From an uncultured Muribaculaceae bacterium (GTDB lineage Bacteria; Bacteroidota; Bacteroidia; Bacteroidales; Muribaculaceae): DNA of 7,333 nt. Location: the NCBI GenBank assembly GCA_910586175.1, contig CAJUIJ010000069.1, positions 5,138-12,470 of the forward strand. The letters run 5' to 3'. How positions within the stretch are numbered: position 1 is the stretch's first letter; the number at the start of each line of letters is the position of its first letter. Below, piece by piece: positions 1 to 5,268 of this stretch. The position numbers were made by a program, and so were the translations under genes. The notes below the pieces were generated by a model. It saw only the letters and a list, made by a program, of their open reading frames with translations. It searched no databases and was not told where the DNA came from.

Positions 1-72
1 GCTTGAAGTCCTTGCGGTCGTCACGCTTGAACTCGCGTCGGTCATCGCGCTTGAAATCCTTACGGCTGTCAA
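1..72 (-). repeat. 24-base coding tandem repeat, three visible units (8-residue charged motif)
   Basis: Three 24-base units (1-24, 25-48, 49-72) each begin gcttgaa on the plus strand. On the coding strand they specify the octapeptide series SRKDFK / RDDRREFK / RDDRKDFK in the methyltransferase tail. The units differ mostly at single bases, and the amino-acid pattern (R-D-D-R-[RK]-[DE]-F-K) is better conserved than the DNA. The array may continue beyond the left edge. Such tails are usually disordered and may bind RNA; that role is inferred. Confidence 0.8.
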
Positions 73-1378
73 AGCCTCCCTTCTCTTCTTTATGGTAGGG
101 CTTCGGCTTGCGGTCGTTATGGCCATATTTGCGGGTCTCTTTGCGCCACTCCTCATCCGACACGCGTTTCATCTTGCGGGGACCCCGGTCGCGCTCTTCA
201 TCATCAAAGCCTTTTACGCTGCCTCCTTCCGAACGGAAGTCGTTATAGCGGCCGTCAAACATCACGTACTCCCTCAGCATACACTCAAGGCTACCGTTGA
301 GAAGCGGAATCTTTACTGACGGCTTCAAGCCGATATTGTCAAACAATGGGTCGTCCAGACCAATCACCCAGGCGTGCCATCCGGCGAAGTTTCGCTTCAG
401 GTTGGTGCCGATATTCTTATAGAGTACCTCGATATCATCCGGACGCAGCCTGCGGCCATACGGAGGATTCATCACCAGCACTCCGGCCTCCGGATTGTCC
501 ACCCATTCAGCCATGTCGCGGCAACTCAGCTCTATCATATCTTCGACCTGTGCCGACTTGATGTTGCGGCGTGCGGTCTGCACGGCCTCCGGGTCTATAT
601 CGCCTCCATAAATCTTGAAAGCGAACTCCCGTTCCTGGCTGTCATCATTATAGAGGTCTTCAAAGAGATCTTTGTCGAAGTCAGGCCATTTCTCAAACGC
701 AAACCCTTTGCGATATATGCCGGGATTGATGTTGGCCGCTATAAGGGCTGCCTCTATCAGGAATGTTCCCGAACCGCACATCGGGTCAGCGAAGTTGCTT
801 TCTCCGCGCCAGCCGGTCTGCATGATTATACCCGCTGCCAAGGCTTCGTTGATAGGTGCCTCGGTAGAGTCATCACGGTAGCCGCGCTTCGACAGTGGCT
901 CGCCGCTTGAGTCGAGAGATATCGTCACACGGTTGCTGTCTATATGCACGTTGAGCATGATATCGGCATCGGTTACACGCACCGACGGACGCTCTTCTCC
1001 CATGTCGCGGAAGTGGTCCACTATACCATCCTTAACGCGATAAGTCACAAATTTAGAGTGTGGAAAATCGCCGCTGTTCACTGTGGAGTCAATCATGAAA
1101 GTCGTCTTGGGACTCATATATTTCTCCCACTCTATGTCGCGAACCATATCATAAAGCTCATCCGGATTGTAGGCCGTGAACTTCTCTATCGGCTTCAATA
1201 TGCGCAACGCTGTGCGGCAGCAAAGATTGGCCTTGTACATCAACTCAAGGTCGCCCTCGAAACTTACCATCCGACGCCCTGTCTCCACGTTTTCCGCGCC
1301 AAGGCTTATCAATTCGTCGCGAAGCACATCTTCCAGTCCCTGGAAGGTCTTGGCTACCATCGAATACTTATTTTCCAT
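1..1378 (-). CDS. THUMP-domain class I SAM-dependent RNA methyltransferase (RlmL N-terminal-like), 3' end outside window
   Basis: Translating the minus strand from ATG at 1378 gives 459 uninterrupted codons running off the left edge, beginning MENKYSMVAKTFQGLEDVLR. Residues about 1-60 form the ferredoxin-like lead-in and about 60-157 the THUMP RNA-binding region, ending in DSSGEPLSKRGYR. Residues 196-212 (FADPMCGSGTFLIEAAL) are the SAM-binding motif I, GGDIDPEAV (258-266) is the acidic motif II region, and NPPYGRRL (304-311) is the catalytic N-P-P-Y motif of base-amino methyltransferases. This architecture matches the UPF0020 family, whose E. coli member RlmL makes m2G2445 in 23S rRNA; the target here is inferred. 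From about residue 377 the protein turns into a highly charged, probably disordered tail. The gene lies 237 bases downstream of ftsZ on the same strand. The start has only a weak purine-rich stretch (AAAGAGAG) ahead of it, but homology begins right at this ATG. The older label 'N6-adenine-specific DNA methylase' is less likely because a THUMP domain is present. Confidence 0.93.
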   Translation of the reverse strand, partial: MENKYSMVAKTFQGLEDVLRDELISLGAENVETGRRMVSFEGDLELMYKANLCCRTALRILKPIEKFTAYNPDELYDMVRDIEWEKYMSPKTTFMIDSTVNSGDFPHSKFVTYRVKDGIVDHFRDMGEERPSVRVTDADIMLNVHIDSNRVTISLDSSGEPLSKRGYRDDSTEAPINEALAAGIIMQTGWRGESNFADPMCGSGTFLIEAALIAANINPGIYRKGFAFEKWPDFDKDLFEDLYNDDSQEREFAFKIYGGDIDPEAVQTARRNIKSAQVEDMIELSCRDMAEWVDNPEAGVLVMNPPYGRRLRPDDIEVLYKNIGTNLKRNFAGWHAWVIGLDDPLFDNIGLKPSVKIPLLNGSLECMLREYVMFDGRYNDFRSEGGSVKGFDDEERDRGPRKMKRVSDEEWRKETRKYGHNDRKPKPYHKEEKGGFDSRKDFKRDDRREFKRDDRKDFK

Positions 1379-1390
1379 CACTCTCTTTTA

Positions 1391-1432
1391 TTCGCTTTTT
1401 TATTTTCGCTTTTTTAATTCTCGCTATTTTAG
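1391..1432. repeat. T-rich short repeat with 14-15 base period just upstream of the methyltransferase start
   Basis: The core tcgct followed by a T/A run recurs at 1392, 1406 and 1421 (periods 14 and 15). The first two copies share the 12 bases ttcgctttttta (1391-1402 and 1405-1416). On the methyltransferase strand this reads as A-rich leader with AAAAAAGCG motifs, 13 or more bases before its ATG. It could be an A-rich translation-enhancing leader or an upstream promoter element, but no Bacteroidota-type TAnnTTTG -7 box is present, so no function is assigned. Confidence 0.5.
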
Positions 1433-1441
1433 TTTTAACTT

Positions 1442-1614
1442 ATAGGTCAAATAAGTCTTATAGGTCTAATAGGTCAAATAAGTCTTATCGATCATATTGG
1501 CGGCCTTATTGGCCTTATTGGCCTTATTGGTCTTATTAGCCCTATTAGCCCTATGAGTTAGCCTTATTAGCCCTATGAGTTAGCCCTATGGCTTAGTCTT
1601 GTTGGCCCTATCTT
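1442..1614. repeat. Degenerate 9-base tandem repeat array filling the ftsZ-methyltransferase spacer
   Basis: Read on the plus strand, the units are variants of ATWRGYCWT. The run at 1442-1504 holds seven consecutive 9-mers (ataggtcaa, ataagtctt, ataggtcta, ataggtcaa, ataagtctt, atcgatcat, attggcggc). After a 3-base step, five more follow in register at 1508-1552 (attggcctt twice, attggtctt, attagccct twice). From 1553 to 1614 the same 9-mer type continues, with extra 4-base ttag spacers. Two longer exact duplications sit inside: 20 bases at 1442-1461 and 1469-1488 (period 27, three units), and 21 bases at 1543-1563 and 1565-1585 (period 22). The array is non-coding, with many stops on the minus strand. 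It separates two same-strand genes, begins two bases after the ftsZ stop codon, and would lie in the RNA if transcription reads through. I do not recognise a named repeat family. Confidence 0.85.
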
Positions 1615-1615
1615 G

Positions 1616-2944
1616 TCAGAATGTTATTGGTGCACTTCCGTCGTTGTGGCTATGTGCATGTGCCTGTGGCTTCTCCTGTGTTTCCGCACCCTCCGACAGC
1701 TTGCGGAGCTTCTCAGTGATCTGCTGGTTGCGGTTGTAGGTCGGTGTGCGCTCCATCAGTGCTATCGACTCGTGGTCGTCAAATTGCCACGGCTTCAATA
1801 TCACATATTTCAGTCGCGCGTTCTCACGCTCTTGCTCTTTGAGCTTCTCGAATCCGTAAGTCTCAACTATCAGCTTCTCTTCGACACTCTCTTGCTGGGT
1901 AGCCTCTATGGTTTTCTCTTCGGGCATAGCCATCACGATTTTCTCGTCACCATCCTGAATGGTCACATCGAATCCGGATGCCAGCACCGTGATCTTGACC
2001 TTATCTCCCATCGACGGGTCATCTCCGATACCCCACTTCACGTCGATGCTCGATGGCAATTTTGATGTGAAGTTGTTGATTTCGGCTATCTCTTCCGCCC
2101 TTATCGGGTTCTTGCTCTCTTTCGCACATATAAACTTGAAGAGCAGTCGCTTGGATGTCAATATGTCATGACGCTTAAGCAGGGGTGAGTGCAGGGCGTT
2201 CTGAAGAGCGTCGGTGATACGGTGCTCCCCTTCCCCTATCGCTGTCGAGATAATGGCTGACCCACTATCTTTCAATGTGGTCTTCACGTCCTGGAAGTCC
2301 ACGTTGATGTAGCATTTCTCCGATATGATGTCTGAGATGCTTCGGGCGGCGTTGGCAAGTGTGTCGTCGGCCTTGCTGAATGCGTTGAAGAAGTTGAAGT
2401 CCTTATAGAGCTCTATGATGTTCTCGTTATTGATGATGAGAAGTGCATCCACATATTTCTTCATCTCCTCGGCTCCGGCGAGGGCCTTGATGATCTTTTT
2501 CTTACCCTCAAACATGAAAGGTACTGTCACGATGCCGATCGTAAGCATTCCCGCTGCCTTGGCTTCGCGGGCCACAACCGGAGCGGCACCGGTGCCGGTG
2601 CCTCCTCCCATGCCGGCTGTGATGAATACCATCTGTGTCTCATCGTCAAAGAGGGCTTTGATTTTATCTATGTCATCCTCGGCGAATTGTCGTCCCACCT
2701 CCGGCACATTGCCGGCTCCGTAGCCGGGGCCTATTATAACCTGAGTGGGCACCTCCGACATCTCGAGCGACTGTTTGTCGGTGTTCAATACCACAAACTT
2801 TATCAACGGTATGTTCTGCCTGTACATGTAGTTGACGGCGTTCACGCCGCCCCCGCCTACGCCTATCACTTTTATTATGGACTTCCCCTCAGACTCCGCG
2901 TCGAAGTTTGACGAATCCATTATATCCCGGTCCATATATTCCAT
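1616..2944 (-). CDS. ftsZ: Cell division protein FtsZ (tubulin-like GTPase)
   Basis: This 442-residue protein polymerises with GTP into the cytokinetic Z-ring at mid-cell. The Rossmann start GVGGGGVNAV (28-37), the NTD motif (54-56) and the tubulin signature GGGTGTGA (113-120) are intact. The T7 synergy loop NVDFQD (214-219) keeps the Asp residues that complete GTP hydrolysis in the neighbouring subunit, so it should be an active GTPase. The C-terminal subdomain runs to about 332 (VLASGFDVTIQ). A charged linker with the motif ERTPTYNRN (398-406) follows, then a variable tail ending in an Ala/His-rich stretch (QAHAHSHNDGSAPITF). In Bacteroidota this PTY-R type motif is commonly the conserved C-terminal peptide, although it is not at the extreme end. 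The start at 2944 is the first of three near ATGs (residues 1, 4, 9); homology begins near residue 22, so the choice is soft. The gene follows ftsA after 53 bases and is the last dcw gene in the window. Confidence 0.98.
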   Translation of the reverse strand: MEYMDRDIMDSSNFDAESEGKSIIKVIGVGGGGVNAVNYMYRQNIPLIKFVVLNTDKQSLEMSEVPTQVIIGPGYGAGNVPEVGRQFAEDDIDKIKALFDDETQMVFITAGMGGGTGTGAAPVVAREAKAAGMLTIGIVTVPFMFEGKKKIIKALAGAEEMKKYVDALLIINNENIIELYKDFNFFNAFSKADDTLANAARSISDIISEKCYINVDFQDVKTTLKDSGSAIISTAIGEGEHRITDALQNALHSPLLKRHDILTSKRLLFKFICAKESKNPIRAEEIAEINNFTSKLPSSIDVKWGIGDDPSMGDKVKITVLASGFDVTIQDGDEKIVMAMPEEKTIEATQQESVEEKLIVETYGFEKLKEQERENARLKYVILKPWQFDDHESIALMERTPTYNRNQQITEKLRKLSEGAETQEKPQAHAHSHNDGSAPITF

Positions 2945-2997
2945 TGCTCTTTACTTTTCAAGTTGTCTTTTTCCCTAAATCCGAGTCTCTTATTACT

Positions 2998-4323
2998 CTA
3001 TTCCAACAGGTCGGAGTCATCTTCGTCGGGTGCCGAGAAGAATTTCGCTATGTTGTTTTTCCATTTGCCGAATAGCTTCGAACCCTCTTTCTTATTATGT
3101 TTCTTGCTTTCACGCTCTTCCTCGGGTTCATCCTCATATCCTTCGCCTGTGACCGGCAGGTTTTCACGCTGCGGTTCCTCAAGACATACTGCATCCGAAA
3201 CGCTTGCGCCCGAATATAATATGCTCGCCACTTGCAGTGTCTCGGATGTCGGGGCTTTTGCCTCCTCCATCCTTATGTATTCGGGCAGCTGGCCGCGTCT
3301 TACGGTAAGGGCTGTCTGCTTGGACAGTAGGTCGAGCATTCCGTTGAGCTTCGACCCTCCTCCTATGCACACGAGGCCGGCCGGCAGGTCGCTGTCTTTC
3401 ATGCCGGCATATTTCAGTTGCTCCACGATGTTGGCGACAATCTCTTCCGAGCGTGCCACAATAAGGTTGCTCACCTCGGCCATGCGCACGCCGTTCATAT
3501 TCAGATTTGACCCCACCTCCCGTGCTATCGCGTTGCCATAGTTGGTCTTTATGTTCTCTGCCCGCTCTTCAAGCACGTTCTGCGTGGTGATGTCGCGGGT
3601 GATATTGCGGCCTCCCAATGGCAGTGTGGCAAGATAGCGCAGTGCACCATCCTTGTAAATTGATACCGTGGTGGTCTCCGCACCCATGTCGACAAGCATA
3701 CATCCAAGACGTTTCTCTTCGCTTGTAAGAAGCACCTGCGCTGTGGAAAGTGGTGTCACGACTATGCCGGCTATATCCACCCCTATCTTGTCTACGAGCG
3801 TGCGTTGCAGGTTGCGCTGCAACTCTTTGCGGCATACTATCAGATCATAGGTCGCAGATATGTTGTTGCCAATCTCTCCCTTAGGCGATTTTGTCTCTCT
3901 TTTGCCCACCATATAGGCTCGCGGAATTGCATCTATAACCTCGAGCGAGGAATCTATCGCTGTGGAGAGTGCTTTCTTGCGCAGGTTGTCGACTATCTCT
4001 TGAGTTATCTCGGTGTCGTCGGGCAAGTGAATGCCTACATCTGTGCTGATACTGCGCAATGACCTCCCCGCGAGCCCAACGTAAAGGCCCGTGATTTCTA
4101 ACGGCGCAACTGCCTGATTGCGCTGCAGCTTGTCGAGAACTCGGTTGATGCGCATCGAACTCTCCTCCAGGTTGTGGAGTATGCCGTAGCGCACGCTCTC
4201 CACACCTTTCTCTTGCTCTGTCGCTATTATGGTGAGATGGCCGTCGGCATACATCTTGCCCACCGCAGCCATTATCTTCGAACTGCTTATCTCTATGGCA
4301 GCAACATATCTTTCTTGATTCAT
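2998..4323 (-). CDS. ftsA: Cell division protein FtsA (actin-like membrane tether of FtsZ)
   Basis: This 441-residue protein of the actin/Hsp70 superfamily links FtsZ filaments to the cytoplasmic membrane and recruits later division proteins. ATP-binding motifs are visible in order: phosphate 1 (AIEISSSKIMAAVG, 9-22), phosphate 2 (LVDMGAETTTVSIY, 210-223) and adenosine (VCIGGGSKLNGML, 318-330). The FtsA-specific 1C region falls at about 85-165 (SISTDVGIHLPDDTEIT onward). After the core, which ends near 376, a charged linker (EDEPEEERESKKHNKK) leads to a predicted amphipathic membrane-targeting helix, KLFGKWKNNIAKFFSAP (416-432), and then an acidic end, DEDDSDLLE. FtsA proteins often end at the helix, so the acidic extension is a small departure. 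The start ATG is preceded at 6 bases by AAAAGGG, the most convincing ribosome binding site in the window. The gene lies between ftsQ (54 bases) and ftsZ (53 bases) on the same strand. Confidence 0.97.
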   Translation of the reverse strand: MNQERYVAAIEISSSKIMAAVGKMYADGHLTIIATEQEKGVESVRYGILHNLEESSMRINRVLDKLQRNQAVAPLEITGLYVGLAGRSLRSISTDVGIHLPDDTEITQEIVDNLRKKALSTAIDSSLEVIDAIPRAYMVGKRETKSPKGEIGNNISATYDLIVCRKELQRNLQRTLVDKIGVDIAGIVVTPLSTAQVLLTSEEKRLGCMLVDMGAETTTVSIYKDGALRYLATLPLGGRNITRDITTQNVLEERAENIKTNYGNAIAREVGSNLNMNGVRMAEVSNLIVARSEEIVANIVEQLKYAGMKDSDLPAGLVCIGGGSKLNGMLDLLSKQTALTVRRGQLPEYIRMEEAKAPTSETLQVASILYSGASVSDAVCLEEPQRENLPVTGEGYEDEPEEERESKKHNKKEGSKLFGKWKNNIAKFFSAPDEDDSDLLE

Positions 4324-4329
4324 ATTTCG

Positions 4330-4336
4330 CCCTTTT
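4330..4336 (-). promoter_or_regulatory. Probable ribosome binding site of ftsA
   Basis: AAAAGGG on the minus strand ends 6 bases before the ftsA ATG. It is stronger than the leaders of the other genes here and supports the ATG at 4323 as the start. Shine-Dalgarno use is generally weak in Bacteroidota, so its contribution is uncertain. Confidence 0.4.
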
Positions 4337-4337
4337 C

Positions 4338-4365
4338 TTAGTGCGTATGCTGTTTTTTAGTGCGT
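4338..4365. repeat. Direct 9-base repeat in the ftsQ-ftsA spacer
   Basis: The sequence ttagtgcgt occurs twice, at 4338-4346 and 4357-4365 (period 19), inside the 54-base gap between ftsQ and ftsA. The two copies straddle a T-run. It could be a small local duplication. I see no matching inverted copy or promoter box, so no role is assigned. Confidence 0.4.
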
Positions 4366-4377
4366 CTATTTAAGAGT

Positions 4378-5262
4378 TTATCCTTGACTCTGCTTTGTGG
4401 TGTCGCTCATGGCTGTTGGTTTGGCACCCGCAACTTCTGTAGCGCCCCCTACTGCCGGTAGTGTTGCCTCCTCGAGGTCCACCTCTTCCTCATATTCCTC
4501 GGCGTGGTTCAGCTTGCTCTTGTCGCGGCGTGTCGCCACTATCTGTCCACGATATTTCACCGAAATCGTGTCATATTCTTCCCACCCCTTGTAGGGCATG
4601 ACATTGCGGTAGAACATTGCCAACATCCGTTTCTTATCGTCAAGACGTGTAGTGTCGCCGAAGTTCACCACATGACCGCGTATCCTGGGTATCAATATCA
4701 GGTTGCTCTTGCTCTCTGCATTTATCATGCTCACAAGCTCCGACAGCATCGGGTCTTTTTTCACATAGTTGACAAGCGGCAATATATCTTCGGGCGAGAA
4801 ACTCCGGTAGAATCGTCCCGTCACCACCGGCACGTCGCTGTAAAACTCTGCATTCGACACGATATGCTTCCCCGCACGGTTTATGTAGTATGAGTTGTCT
4901 CCGTAGAATACGCGCATCACCGGCACCAACGGAACAATCCTGACCACAAGCTGACCGCGCGATGACACCATGCAGTTCACGCTCTCGAAGTTGTTCGAAC
5001 GCGACAGGTAACGCTCCACCTCTGCGGTGTTGAGCCCGTGCAGCGGCATACCCACAAGTTTGTAGGGATAGTGGCGCAGCTCCTCTTTCACACCATTGCG
5101 CACCACGGAGTCCATTGCTGCGTTACCCTCCACTTCTATCGTGATGCCGGTGCACACATGCTCGCTCGCCACCTGATTGGCCCATACGGCTACTGCTGCC
5201 GCATATCCTATCAGTAGCGTCAAAATACTAATTTTGATTATTTTGCTCGTTCGCGCTTTCAA
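4378..5262 (-). CDS. ftsQ: Cell division protein FtsQ/DivIB
   Basis: This 294-residue bitopic membrane protein links the cytoplasmic Z-ring to periplasmic septal synthesis as part of the divisome (FtsQ-FtsB-FtsL in model bacteria). A basic N-terminus (MKARTSKIIK) precedes one transmembrane segment at about 11-29. A POTRA-like segment follows at about 39-112 (GITIEVEGNAAMDSVV to RIVPLVPVMRV), then the beta domain with YYINRAGKHI (125-134). The Bacteroidota-type end is GWEEYDTISVKYRGQIVATR (226-245), followed by an acidic, low-complexity tail from about 255. Sequence identity to proteobacterial FtsQ looks low, and the call rests on topology plus position between murC and ftsA. No in-frame ATG lies upstream near the start. 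The first internal ATG (residue 50) would remove the membrane anchor, so the TTG at 5262, overlapping the murC stop, is chosen. Coupled translation with murC is likely. Confidence 0.92.
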   Translation of the reverse strand: MKARTSKIIKISILTLLIGYAAAVAVWANQVASEHVCTGITIEVEGNAAMDSVVRNGVKEELRHYPYKLVGMPLHGLNTAEVERYLSRSNNFESVNCMVSSRGQLVVRIVPLVPVMRVFYGDNSYYINRAGKHIVSNAEFYSDVPVVTGRFYRSFSPEDILPLVNYVKKDPMLSELVSMINAESKSNLILIPRIRGHVVNFGDTTRLDDKKRMLAMFYRNVMPYKGWEEYDTISVKYRGQIVATRRDKSKLNHAEEYEEEVDLEEATLPAVGGATEVAGAKPTAMSDTTKQSQG

Positions 5263-5268
5263 TTTCCT
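5259..5268 (-). promoter_or_regulatory. murC stop / ftsQ TTG start overlap (TTGA) with adjacent AGGA
   Basis: On the minus strand the sequence reads AGGAAATTGA. TTG (5262-5260) is the inferred ftsQ start and TGA (5261-5259) the murC stop, a 4-base overlap typical of translational coupling. The AGGA at 5268-5265 lies only 2 bases from TTG, tighter than a normal Shine-Dalgarno spacing, so terminating ribosomes from murC probably supply much of the initiation. This site decides the ftsQ start. Confidence 0.6.

Noticed and set aside
374..910. Plus-strand open frame of 178 codons
   Set aside because: It lies wholly opposite the methyltransferase coding region, whose translation has clear family motifs. 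The plus-strand product shows no recognisable domain.
944..1417. Plus-strand open frame of 157 codons
   Set aside because: It is antisense to the methyltransferase N-terminal and THUMP region and ends in the T-rich leader repeat. It is a shadow of the real gene.
1482..1556. Short plus-strand hydrophobic frame through the 9-mer array (Leu/Ala-rich, about 20-24 codons), reminiscent of a type I toxin peptide
   Set aside because: There is no ATG or GTG start and no ribosome binding site; only a TTG at 1497 is available. The composition follows directly from the 9-base repeat being a multiple of three.
1442..1614. CRISPR-like array
   Set aside because: Units are 9 bases, contiguous and degenerate, with no unique spacers of 25-40 bases and no cas genes nearby.
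1379..1615. Intrinsic terminator or Bacteroidota promoter (TAnnTTTG) in the ftsZ-methyltransferase spacer
   Set aside because: On the minus strand I find no GC-rich hairpin followed by a T-run, and no correctly spaced TAnnTTTG box. TTATTTG sequences in the repeat do not fit the motif spacing.
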